Positions 17,282 through 24,603 of a stretch of 64,000 bases of DNA are shown here, in pieces (the stretch's first letter is position 1; every line of letters begins with the position of its first letter). The stretch lies in the NCBI RefSeq assembly GCF_001870465.1, contig NZ_MDGK01000063.1, positions 171,745 to 235,744 on the forward strand, read 5' to 3'. Under the pieces are notes generated by a model. The model made no database searches. It had not been told where the DNA came from and worked only from the letters and a program-made list of their open reading frames with translations. The translations under genes were made by a program, and so were the position numbers. Origin of the DNA: Pseudomonas extremorientalis. Its GTDB lineage: Bacteria; Pseudomonadota; Gammaproteobacteria; Pseudomonadales; Pseudomonadaceae.

Positions 17282-17312
17282 TTTTTGCCTTTCTGAACAC
17301 ACCCCAGCAAAT

Positions 17313-17329
17313 CGCACTATATTGGTGCG
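17313..17329. promoter_or_regulatory. NtrC operator upstream of ntrBC
   Basis: CGCACTATATTGGTGCG is a near-perfect dyad differing from the NtrC consensus TGCACTATTTTGGTGCA at three positions. It is about 200 bases before the ntrB start. In enteric bacteria an NtrC site in front of glnL (ntrB) lets NtrC limit its own synthesis; the same is inferred here. I see no sigma54 box between this site and ntrB. Confidence 0.75.
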
Positions 17330-17528
17330 ATAGGCTGCACCCTTCCCACTTGCCCAGCCCATTTTGGTTCGAAACTTCCCGTGCAAGCTGGCAGAACGCC
17401 ACAGTTTCGCGCCTGAAACACCCATTTCAGGGCTTTCACGCTTCTTTTCGGAGCCTTGGTTTGGTTTTTGCATTTTCCATGTATCAGCGTGTGCCTCAAG
17501 CCCGCGCCTTGCTCCAAAAGAGGTCCTG

Positions 17529-18614
17529 ATGACCATCAGCGATGCACTGCACCGTTTGCTACTCGACAACCTGACCACCGCGACCATCCTGCTCAATGAC
17601 GACTTGCGTCTTGAGTACATGAATCCGGCGGCGGAGATGCTCCTGGCCATCAGCGGCCAGCGCAGCCATGGGCAGTTCATCAGCGAATTGTTCACCGAGT
17701 CGGCCGAAGCCCTGAGTTCGTTGCGCCAGGCGGTGGAGCAGGCACACCCGTTCACCAAACGTGAAGCGATGCTCACCGCCCTCACCGGCCAGACGCTGAC
17801 CGTCGACTATGCCGTGACCCCCATCCTGAGCAACGGCGCGACGTTGCTGCTGCTGGAAGTACACCCGCGCGATCGCCTGCTGCGCATCACCAAGGAGGAA
17901 GCGCAGCTGTCCAAGCAGGAAACCAGCAAGATGCTGGTGCGCGGCCTGGCCCATGAGATCAAGAACCCACTGGGCGGCATTCGCGGTGCGGCGCAGTTGC
18001 TGGCCCGTGAGCTGCCGGAGGAACACCTCAAGGACTACACCAACGTCATCATCGAGGAGGCCGATCGCCTGCGTAACCTGGTGGACCGCATGCTCGGCTC
18101 CAACAAGTTGCCATCCCTGGCGATGACCAATGTGCACGAAGTGCTCGAGCGCGTCTGCCAACTGGTCGAGGCCGAAAGCCAGGGCTGCATCACCTTGGTG
18201 CGTGACTACGATCCGAGCATTCCTGACGTTCTGATCGACCGCGAACAGATGATCCAGGCAGTGCTCAACATCGTGCGCAATGCCATGCAGGCCATCAGCA
18301 GTCAGAATGAGCTGCGCCTGGGTCGCATCAGCCTGCGCACCCGCGCCCTGCGCCAGTTCACCATCGGCCACGTGCGCCATCGCCTGGTGACCAAGGTCGA
18401 AATCATCGACAACGGCCCGGGCATTCCTGCGGAACTCCAGGAAACCATTTTCTTTCCCATGGTCAGCGGCCGCCCGGACGGTACCGGGCTGGGCCTGGCC
18501 ATCACCCAGAACATCATCAGCCAGCACCAGGGTCTGATCGAATGTGAAAGCCATCCCGGCCACACCACGTTCTCGATCTTTCTGCCTCTGGAACAAGGAG
18601 CCCCATCGACATGA
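17529..18614 (+). CDS. ntrB: Nitrogen-regulation sensor histidine kinase NtrB
   Basis: 361 residues from ATG 17529 (MTISDALHRLLLDNLTTA). A PAS domain occupies roughly residues 10-110; the phosphorylated histidine is H142 in RGLAHEIKNPLGGIRGAAQL; N, G1 and G2 boxes follow (NIVRNAMQAI, DNGPGIP, GTGLGLAITQ). There are no membrane segments, as expected for the cytosolic kinase/phosphatase controlled by PII. It phosphorylates NtrC under nitrogen limitation. The stop overlaps the ntrC ATG by four bases. Confidence 0.98.
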   Translation: MTISDALHRLLLDNLTTATILLNDDLRLEYMNPAAEMLLAISGQRSHGQFISELFTESAEALSSLRQAVEQAHPFTKREAMLTALTGQTLTVDYAVTPILSNGATLLLLEVHPRDRLLRITKEEAQLSKQETSKMLVRGLAHEIKNPLGGIRGAAQLLARELPEEHLKDYTNVIIEEADRLRNLVDRMLGSNKLPSLAMTNVHEVLERVCQLVEAESQGCITLVRDYDPSIPDVLIDREQMIQAVLNIVRNAMQAISSQNELRLGRISLRTRALRQFTIGHVRHRLVTKVEIIDNGPGIPAELQETIFFPMVSGRPDGTGLGLAITQNIISQHQGLIECESHPGHTTFSIFLPLEQGAPST

Positions 18615-20047
18615 GCCGTAGTGAAACTGTCTGGATCGTCGATGACGACCGTTCTATCCGCTGGGTCCTCGAGAAAGCCTTGCAACAGGAAGGCATGACC
18701 ACCCAGAGCTTCGACAGCGCCGACGGGGTGATGAGCCGCCTGGCGCGCCAGCAGCCCGATGTGATCATCTCCGACATCCGCATGCCCGGCGCCAGTGGCC
18801 TGGACTTGCTGGCGCGGATTCGCGAGCAGCACCCGCGCCTGCCAGTGATCATCATGACCGCGCACTCAGACCTGGACAGCGCTGTCGCGTCCTACCAGGG
18901 CGGTGCCTTTGAGTACCTGCCCAAGCCGTTCGACGTGGACGAGGCGGTGGCACTGGTCAAGCGCGCCAATCAGCACGCCCAGGAACAGCAGAACCAGGAA
19001 GCCCCACCGGCCCTGACCCGCACCCCGGAAATCATCGGCGAAGCGCCGGCGATGCAGGAAGTGTTTCGCGCCATCGGGCGCTTGAGCCACTCCAACATCA
19101 CCGTGCTGATCAACGGCGAATCCGGCACCGGTAAAGAGCTTGTCGCTCATGCACTGCACCGCCACAGCCCACGGGCCGCCTCGCCGTTCATCGCGCTGAA
19201 CATGGCGGCGATTCCCAAGGACTTGATGGAATCCGAGCTGTTCGGCCATGAAAAAGGCGCGTTCACCGGCGCGGCCAACCTGCGGCGCGGGCGTTTTGAA
19301 CAGGCTGACGGCGGTACCTTGTTCCTCGATGAAATCGGCGACATGCCGGCCGATACCCAGACCCGCCTGCTGCGGGTACTGGCTGACGGTGAGTTCTATC
19401 GCGTTGGTGGGCACACGCCGGTCAAGGTCGACGTACGCATCATTGCGGCAACCCACCAGAACCTGGAAACCCTGGTACACGCCGGCAAATTCCGTGAGGA
19501 CTTGTTCCATCGCCTCAACGTGATCCGTATCCACATTCCACGTATGTCGGACCGTCGCGAAGACATCCCGACCCTCGCCCGTCACTTCCTCAGCCGCGCC
19601 GCCCAGGAACTGGCCGTCGAGCCGAAGCTGCTGAAAAGCGAGACCGAGGAGTACCTGAAGAACCTGCCGTGGCCGGGCAACGTGCGCCAGCTGGAGAACA
19701 CCTGCCGCTGGATCACCGTGATGGCGTCCGGGCGCGAAGTGCATATCAGCGACCTGCCACCGGAGCTGCTGAGCCTGCCGCAAGACTCTGCGCCAGTAAC
19801 CAACTGGGAACAGGCGCTGCGCCAGTGGGCCGACCAGGCCCTGGCACGCGGCCAGTCGAGCCTGCTGGACAGCGCCGTGCCGGCCTTTGAGCGGATCATG
19901 ATCGAGACCGCGTTGAAACACACCGCCGGTCGCCGTCGCGATGCCGCCGTGTTGCTGGGCTGGGGCCGCAATACCCTGACGCGCAAGATCAAGGAACTGG
20001 GGATGAAGGTCGACGGGGGGGATGATGACGAGGGTGATGAAACCTGA
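18611..20047 (+). CDS. ntrC: Nitrogen-regulation response regulator NtrC (sigma54 activator)
   Basis: 478 residues. The receiver domain has the acidic pocket WIVDDD and the phospho-acceptor Asp55 in ISDIRMPG. The AAA+ domain shows Walker A GESGTGKELVAHAL, the sigma54-contact loop GAFTGA and Walker B GGTLFLDEIGDM. The C-terminal Fis-type helix-turn-helix is HTAGRRRDAAVLLGWGRNTL. Phosphorylated NtrC binds TGCAC-type dyads and drives sigma54 promoters; likely targets inside this window are glnA, ntrBC itself and the NrsZ RNA just downstream. The protein ends in an acidic tail (DGGDDDEGDET). Confidence 0.98.
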   Translation: MSRSETVWIVDDDRSIRWVLEKALQQEGMTTQSFDSADGVMSRLARQQPDVIISDIRMPGASGLDLLARIREQHPRLPVIIMTAHSDLDSAVASYQGGAFEYLPKPFDVDEAVALVKRANQHAQEQQNQEAPPALTRTPEIIGEAPAMQEVFRAIGRLSHSNITVLINGESGTGKELVAHALHRHSPRAASPFIALNMAAIPKDLMESELFGHEKGAFTGAANLRRGRFEQADGGTLFLDEIGDMPADTQTRLLRVLADGEFYRVGGHTPVKVDVRIIAATHQNLETLVHAGKFREDLFHRLNVIRIHIPRMSDRREDIPTLARHFLSRAAQELAVEPKLLKSETEEYLKNLPWPGNVRQLENTCRWITVMASGREVHISDLPPELLSLPQDSAPVTNWEQALRQWADQALARGQSSLLDSAVPAFERIMIETALKHTAGRRRDAAVLLGWGRNTLTRKIKELGMKVDGGDDDEGDET

Positions 20048-20070
20048 ATCTCGGATCCACCCAAGACCCA

Positions 20071-20101
20071 ATGTGGGAGGGGGCTTGCCCCCTCCCACAT
20101 T
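20071..20101. repeat. Single REP hairpin after ntrC
   Basis: A perfect inverted repeat (ATGTGGGAGGGGG / CCCCCTCCCACAT) with a short central loop. It follows the ntrC stop by 23 bases and is the first structure that could end or stabilise the ntrBC transcript. Confidence 0.9.
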
Positions 20102-20221
20102 TGGACCTCTACAAGGCTCCAGCACCGTGCACCGCTTCAATGCACCATGAACCGGCATCGGGCATGGATCTGGTAGCGAAAGCCAGAGCCTCACGCAATA
20201 AAACCCGCGAACCGAAAACAC

Positions 20222-20246
20222 CAAAGCCCCGTATTCCGGGGCTTTG
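20222..20246. terminator. Possible bidirectional terminator after ntrC
   Basis: CAAAGCCCCG and CGGGGCTTTG form a perfect 10-bp stem with a 5-base loop. The following bases (CGCTTTCTGG on plus, GTGTTTTCGG on minus) are only partly T-rich, so termination strength is uncertain. It isolates ntrC from the sRNA promoter. Confidence 0.6.
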
Positions 20247-20285
20247 CGCTTTCTGGAGAAATTTTTTGGCCCACATTGCGAATTT

Positions 20286-20301
20286 TGGCACGCGCCCTGC
20301 A
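20286..20301 (+). promoter_or_regulatory. Sigma54 promoter of the NrsZ small RNA
   Basis: TGGCACGCGCCCTGCA has a perfect TGGCAC -24 box, and GG and GC are 10 bases apart. The predicted start is near 20312. In P. aeruginosa the equivalent RNA is reported to depend on RpoN and NtrBC, which fits. Confidence 0.8.
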
Positions 20302-20311
20302 ACAACCCTGT

Positions 20312-20522
20312 TACTACCCAGTTTCGGGGACCTTGGTACAGGCAGGCCGAGAATCCCCTCTTTACACCCGGGGTGCTTGATGCGAATCGCGTCGCGCTCC
20401 ACACCGCTTTGGGGAACCTCGGTACAGGCAGGCCGGGGATTCCCTCTTTAACACCGAAGCTTTGCAAGCTTCACCCCGTTTTGGGAGCCCTGGTACAGGC
20501 AGGCCGGGAACTCCCTCTTTTA
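20312..20522 (+). ncRNA. nrsZ: NrsZ-type nitrogen-regulated small RNA with three repeats
   Basis: About 211 nt directly after ntrC. It contains three imperfect copies of a module whose core is GGTACAGGCAGGCCG, at 20335, 20421 and 20492 (spacings 86 and 71). In each copy the core is preceded by a GGGG/GGGA and CC run and followed by a GRRATTCCCTCTTTA-like U-rich tail, so each copy can fold as a hairpin with U-rich 3' end. P. aeruginosa NrsZ lies at the same place (between ntrC and the PA5126-type gene), is also built of three similar stem-loops, and is processed into short species. The last U-run overlaps the stop codon of the convergent gene. Identification rests on position, promoter type and repeat architecture; no alignment was run. 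Confidence 0.82.
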
Positions 20523-20960
20523 TTCCTCCTGGAGATGGATCTCCAGCCGCCAACGGCCATCGGCCTTCTCGCCCTTCCACTCCCCACGCAACGGTCGCGC
20601 CGCCACCAGGTTCAGCAGCAGGCCGCCATCGGTCTTGCGTACGCGCCAGTTCACGTCCTTGTCATTGACCTTGAGCCGTCCACTCGCGGCCTTGCCCTGG
20701 GCGTCGAACAACAGCGCCACAGTGCCGTCGACGTGCTCGCCGTGCAACTTGGGTTCGCCGTTGAACCACACCACCACGCCGTCCCTCGCGGTCTCGACCT
20801 GTTGCAGTTCGACCGGCTCCGGGGTGGTCAGGCGACCGATCATCAGGCCGACCATCATGCCGACAATCGCCAAAGAGCCCATGACCCTCGGCATAAGCTT
20901 CGGCCTCGGGTCCTCTTCGAGGGTAGAATGCAGCGCATCTTTGCCTTCGGAGCCGTGCAT
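20520..20960 (-). CDS. Conserved hypothetical protein with one N-terminal membrane segment (PA5126-like)
   Basis: 146 residues. A cytoplasmic acidic leader is followed by a membrane span (MGSLAIVGMMVGLMIGRL) and a roughly 100-residue soluble part (ELQQVETARDGVVVWFNGEP and on) with beta-type periodicity, probably periplasmic. I do not recognise a functional family. The position matches PA5126 of P. aeruginosa. The chosen ATG overlaps the divergent trmL start by two bases; a shorter start at 20894 (MPRVMGSLA, GAGG upstream) is equally possible. Its stop codon lies in the terminal U-tract of the convergent NrsZ RNA. Confidence 0.7.
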   Translation of the reverse strand: MHGSEGKDALHSTLEEDPRPKLMPRVMGSLAIVGMMVGLMIGRLTTPEPVELQQVETARDGVVVWFNGEPKLHGEHVDGTVALLFDAQGKAASGRLKVNDKDVNWRVRKTDGGLLLNLVAARPLRGEWKGEKADGRWRLEIHLQEE

Positions 20961-21414
20961 GTTTCACGTCATCCTTTTTCAACCAGAAATTCCGCCGAAT
21001 ACCGGCAACGTTATCAGGCTGTGCGCCAACAGTGGCTGCCACCTGCATTTGATCGAACCGCTGGGCTTCGACATGGACGACAAGCGCCTGCGCCGTGCCG
21101 GGCTGGATTACCACGAGTACGCCACGCTCAAACGCCACGCCGACCTGGCCAGTTGCCTGGAAAGCCTGGGCCACCCACGGCTGTTCGCGTTCACCACCAA
21201 GGGGTCGCGGCCGTTCCATGATGCCAGCTTTGCCGAGGGCGATGCGTTCCTGTTCGGCCCGGAAAGCCGGGGCCTGCCGGCCGAGGTGCTCGACGCCCTG
21301 CCCGACGGCCATCGCCTGCGTTTGCCGATGCGCGAGGGCTGCCGCAGCCTGAACCTGTCCAACACCGTGGCCGTCGCCGTCTACGAAGGCTGGCGCCAGC
21401 TCGGCTTCAAATAA
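20959..21414 (+). CDS. trmL: tRNA (cytidine(34)-2'-O)-methyltransferase
   Basis: 151 residues from ATG 20959 (CGGAG upstream). It is a minimal SPOUT methyltransferase: MFHVILFQPEIPPNTGNVIR (motif 1), FLFGPESRGLP (motif 2) and MREGCRSLNLSNTVAVAVYE (motif 3, knot). TrmL dimers 2'-O-methylate the wobble base of tRNA-Leu isoacceptors. Divergent from the PA5126-like gene, and followed by a REPIN. Confidence 0.95.
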   Translation: MFHVILFQPEIPPNTGNVIRLCANSGCHLHLIEPLGFDMDDKRLRRAGLDYHEYATLKRHADLASCLESLGHPRLFAFTTKGSRPFHDASFAEGDAFLFGPESRGLPAEVLDALPDGHRLRLPMREGCRSLNLSNTVAVAVYEGWRQLGFK

Positions 21415-21427
21415 CACACATAACAAA

Positions 21428-21516
21428 TGTGGGAGGGGGCTTGCCCCCGATGACGGAGTGTCAGTCAACATCTATGTGACTGATCCACCGCTATCGGGGC
21501 AAGCCCCCTCCCACAT
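21428..21516. repeat. REPIN: two inverted REP hairpins
   Basis: Two intact REP cores (one GGGGG, one GGGG) flank a spacer with GTGTCAGTC/GTGACTGA complementarity. It separates convergent trmL and secB and may end both transcripts. Confidence 0.9.
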
Positions 21517-21539
21517 GGGGTCCTGCACCGGGTTCGAGA

Positions 21540-22019
21540 TTACTGAACCGTCGACGAACCTTCCTGTTGCATGCGCTGCAGCTCTTGCGCGTACAGGGCA
21601 TCGAAGTTCACCGGAGCCAGCATCAGCGCAGGGAACGAGCCACGGGTGACCAGGCTGTCCAGGGTCTCACGGGCATACGGGAACAGGATGTTCGGGCAGA
21701 ACGCGCCCAGGGTGTGACTCATGGACGCTTCGTCCAGGCCCTGGATCAGGAAGATACCGGCCTGTTGCACTTCAGCGATGAAGGCCACTTCTTCGCCATT
21801 CTTGACGGTCACGGACAGGGTCAGCACGACTTCGTGGAAGTCGCCTTCCAGTGCCTTCTGGCGGGTGTTCAGGTCCAGCGCAACGCTTGGGGTCCATTCC
21901 TGACGGAAGATGGCCGGGCTTTTCGGCGCTTCGAACGACAGGTCACGCACGTAGATGCGCTGCAGCGAGAACTGTGGCGCTTGGGCTTCTGCAGCTTCGG
22001 TGTTCTGTTGGTCAGTCAT
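21540..22019 (-). CDS. secB: Protein-export chaperone SecB
   Basis: 159 residues with the family's conserved SLQRIYVRDLSFEAPKSP near the N-terminus, LDLNTRQKALEGDFHEVVLTL and CPNILFPYARETLDSLVTRG. The tetrameric chaperone keeps preproteins unfolded and hands them to SecA. It is the third gene of a minus-strand group: rhodanese-like gene, grxC, secB, the usual gamma-proteobacterial arrangement. Confidence 0.98.
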   Translation of the reverse strand: MTDQQNTEAAEAQAPQFSLQRIYVRDLSFEAPKSPAIFRQEWTPSVALDLNTRQKALEGDFHEVVLTLSVTVKNGEEVAFIAEVQQAGIFLIQGLDEASMSHTLGAFCPNILFPYARETLDSLVTRGSFPALMLAPVNFDALYAQELQRMQQEGSSTVQ

Positions 22020-22060
22020 CGCAGATCCTTGTGATCTTGAGGTCTTTTAGGGGTTAGGAG

Positions 22061-22315
22061 TCAGACGAGCAGCAGCGCATCCAGTTTACCGGCGCGCTCC
22101 AGGGCGAACAGGTCGTCGCAGCCACCGATGTGCCTGGCGCCGATCCAGATCTGCGGCACGGACGTGCGCCCCGCCTTCTGGGCCATTTCGGCGCGCACTT
22201 GCGGTTTGCCGTCGACCTTGATTTCTTCGAAGGCAACACCCTTCTTCTCAAGCAGGGCCTTGGCCCGCATGCAGTAAGGGCACCAATCGCTGGAATACAC
22301 GACAACCTGGCTCAT
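22061..22315 (-). CDS. grxC: Glutaredoxin 3
   Basis: 84 residues with the dithiol active site SSDWCPYCMRAKALL, the TSVPQIWIG cis-proline loop and the GCDDLFALE glutathione-binding C-terminal motif. It reduces disulfides and mixed glutathione disulfides in the cytoplasm. Its start is one base from the end of the upstream rhodanese-like gene and secB follows after about 40 bases, so the three are likely one operon. Confidence 0.96.
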   Translation of the reverse strand: MSQVVVYSSDWCPYCMRAKALLEKKGVAFEEIKVDGKPQVRAEMAQKAGRTSVPQIWIGARHIGGCDDLFALERAGKLDALLLV

Positions 22316-22316
22316 A

Positions 22317-22730
22317 TCACTTCACCAGTGGCAGGTTATCGGCGCGCCAGCTGCTGATGCCACCGGACAATTTGGCGGCGGTGAAACCGGTCTTGAGCAT
22401 TTCGCGGGCGTGGGTGCCGGCGTGCTGGCCTTGGGCATCGACCAGGATGATGGTCTTGGCCTTGTGCTTTTCCAGCTCGGCCAGGCGCGCGATCAGCTTG
22501 TCCTGAGGAATGTTCAGGGCGCCGACGATATGACCGGTGGCGAAATCCTTGGCCGGACGAATGTCCACGACAACGGCCTCATCCTTGTTGACCAGCGCGG
22601 TCAGCTCCGCCGTGCTCAGGCTGCGGCCACCGCGGCTCAATTCATGAGCGATCAGCAGCGCCAGCAGGATGACGAAGGCACCCACGAGCAGGTAGTGGGC
22701 AGTGGCAAATGCAATCAGGTGATCAACCAT
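22317..22730 (-). CDS. Membrane-anchored rhodanese-like protein (YibN type), active-site Cys absent
   Basis: 137 residues from ATG 22730. An N-terminal membrane anchor (HYLLVGAFVILLALLIAHEL) precedes one rhodanese domain: VVVDIRPAKDFATGHIVGALNIP, then TIILVDAQGQHAGTHAREML. In active rhodaneses the equivalent loop carries Cys right after the central strand (for example Y-C-x-x-G); here the residue is Asp, so sulfurtransferase activity is doubtful. No clear Shine-Dalgarno is seen. In E. coli YibN is reported near the Sec translocon, consistent with linkage to secB. Confidence 0.88.
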   Translation of the reverse strand: MVDHLIAFATAHYLLVGAFVILLALLIAHELSRGGRSLSTAELTALVNKDEAVVVDIRPAKDFATGHIVGALNIPQDKLIARLAELEKHKAKTIILVDAQGQHAGTHAREMLKTGFTAAKLSGGISSWRADNLPLVK

Positions 22731-22881
22731 CAAGGAGGTTCCAGGGCGTTAAAATGGCGGTAAGTATACACAGCCGCCAGGGGGGGCCAACCCCCGTAAA
22801 GCGGTGACGTGGTCGGAACTTCGCTTTAAACTGCCACTCCCTTTTCAATTGTCTTCCTTTATTACCGCCGCGAGAGGATCT

Positions 22882-24408
22882 ATGACTACTACGCCTAAAC
22901 CTTTGGTCCTGATAATTCTCGATGGCTTCGGACACAGTGAAAGCCACCACGACAACGCGGTATACGCGGCCAACAAGCCTGTCCTCGACCGCCTGACCGC
23001 CACCGTACCCAACGGCCTCATCTCCGGCTCGGGCATGGACGTGGGCCTGCCGGACGGCCAGATGGGCAACTCGGAAGTCGGCCACATGAACCTCGGCGCC
23101 GGACGAGTGGTGTATCAAGACTTCACACGCGTGACCAAAGCGATCCGCGATGGCGAGTTCTTTGAGAACCCGACTATTTGCGCGGCGGTAGATAAAGCAG
23201 TGGCTGCCGGCAAGGCCGTGCACTTCATGGGCCTGTTGTCCGATGGCGGCGTCCACAGCCACCAGGACCACCTGGTCGCCATGGCCGAACTGGCCTTCAA
23301 GCGCGGCGCCGACAAGATCTACCTGCATGCCTTCCTCGACGGCCGCGACACCCCGCCGAAAAGCGCGCAATCGTCCATCGAACTGCTCGACACCACCTTC
23401 GCCGCCCTCGGCAAGGGCCGCATCGCCAGCCTGGTGGGCCGTTACTTCGCCATGGACCGTGACAACCGCTGGGACCGCGTCTCCCAGGCTTACAACCTGA
23501 TCGTCGACGGCCAGGCCGAATTCAACGCCGCCACCGCCCAGGAAGGCCTGGAAGCCGCCTACGCCCGTGGCGAAAGCGACGAGTTCGTCAAAGCCACCAC
23601 CATCGGCGAGCCAGTGAAGGTCGAAGACGGCGACGCCGTGGTGTTCATGAACTTCCGCGCCGACCGCGCCCGTGAGCTCAGCCGTGTGTTTGTCGAAGAC
23701 GGCTTCAAGGAATTCGAGCGCGCCCGCCAGCCAAAAGTGCAGTACGTGGGCCTGACCCAATACGCCGCCAGCATCCCGGCCCCCGCCGCCTTTGCCCCGG
23801 GCAGCCTGGACAACGTGCTGGGCGATTACCTGGCAAAAAATGGCAAGACCCAGCTACGCATTGCCGAAACCGAAAAATACGCCCACGTAACCTTCTTCTT
23901 CTCCGGTGGTCGCGAAGAGCCGTTCCCGGGTGAAGAGCGCATCCTGATCCCATCACCAAAGGTCGCCACCTACGACCTGCAGCCGGAGATGAGCGCGCCG
24001 GAAGTCACCGACAAGATCGTCGACGCCATTGACCACCAGCGTTACGACGTGATCGTAGTCAACTACGCCAACGGCGACATGGTGGGCCACAGCGGCAACC
24101 TGGAAGCTGCGACCAAGGCCGTGGAATGCCTGGACCTGTGCGTCGGCCGTATCGTCGACGCCCTGGAAAAGGTGGGCGGCGAAGCGCTGATCACGGCCGA
24201 TCACGGCAACTGCGAGCAGATGTCCGACGAATCCACCGGCCAGGCCCACACTGCTCACACGACCGAACCGGTGCCGTTCATCTACGTCGGCAAGCGTGAT
24301 TTCAAGGTGCGTAGCGGTGGCGTGCTGGCGGATGTGGCGCCGACCATGTTGATGCTGATGGGGCTGGAGAAGCCGGTGGAGATGACCGGGACTTCGATTC
24401 TGATTTGA
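22882..24408 (+). CDS. gpmI: Cofactor-independent phosphoglycerate mutase
   Basis: 508 residues from ATG 22882 (MTTTPKPLVLIILDGFGHSE), with GAGAGG upstream. Metal-dependent alkaline-phosphatase-type features are present: LIILDGFG, the catalytic serine in GQMGNSEVGHMNLGAGR, NYANGDMVGHSG and ALITADHGNCEQM. It interconverts 2- and 3-phosphoglycerate using two Mn ions. It heads the conserved gpmI-envC-ctpA-yibQ gene string. Confidence 0.98.
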   Translation: MTTTPKPLVLIILDGFGHSESHHDNAVYAANKPVLDRLTATVPNGLISGSGMDVGLPDGQMGNSEVGHMNLGAGRVVYQDFTRVTKAIRDGEFFENPTICAAVDKAVAAGKAVHFMGLLSDGGVHSHQDHLVAMAELAFKRGADKIYLHAFLDGRDTPPKSAQSSIELLDTTFAALGKGRIASLVGRYFAMDRDNRWDRVSQAYNLIVDGQAEFNAATAQEGLEAAYARGESDEFVKATTIGEPVKVEDGDAVVFMNFRADRARELSRVFVEDGFKEFERARQPKVQYVGLTQYAASIPAPAAFAPGSLDNVLGDYLAKNGKTQLRIAETEKYAHVTFFFSGGREEPFPGEERILIPSPKVATYDLQPEMSAPEVTDKIVDAIDHQRYDVIVVNYANGDMVGHSGNLEAATKAVECLDLCVGRIVDALEKVGGEALITADHGNCEQMSDESTGQAHTAHTTEPVPFIYVGKRDFKVRSGGVLADVAPTMLMLMGLEKPVEMTGTSILI

Positions 24409-24430
24409 TTTCAACCACACCGCGCAACAG

Positions 24431-24458
24431 TGTGGGAGGGGGCTTGCCCCCTTCCACA
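24431..24458. repeat. Single REP hairpin after gpmI
   Basis: TGTGGGAGGGGGCTTGCCCC followed by CTTCCACA, one mismatch from perfect symmetry. It follows the gpmI stop by 22 bases and probably stabilises or ends the gpmI transcript. Confidence 0.85.
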
Positions 24459-24603
24459 TTGTTTTCCGCTGTTTGGAACATGTCTTTTTGCCATACCACT
24501 GCCACTCGGCACCTATCTTGCGCTACAGCCCGAATTGGGCGTTTTTTTTGCCGCGCTTGGCGGGCATACTAGGCCGTCCATTTCCCTGGTGTCGCCCGCC
24601 TCT

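Larger units (their letters stand above)
20048..20285 (+). promoter_or_regulatory. ntrC-nrsZ intergenic region with candidate upstream activation sites
   Basis: After the ntrC stop this stretch holds a single REP hairpin, two TGCACC half-sites in direct orientation (20128-20133 and 20141-20146) that could be degenerate NtrC contacts 165-185 bases before the NrsZ start, and a perfect 10-bp hairpin at 20222-20246. The half-sites do not form a good palindrome, so their assignment is tentative. Confidence 0.4.

Noticed and set aside
20312..20522. Three repeats as a transposable element or peptide-coding repeat
   Set aside because: No consistent reading frame spans the copies, spacings 86 and 71 are not both multiples of three, and a sigma54 promoter and U-tract bound the block.
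1254..24458. Recurring GTGGGAGGGGGCTTGCCCCC as a CRISPR array
   Set aside because: Copies are scattered kilobases apart in inverted pairs, with no regular spacers and no cas genes; they are REP elements.
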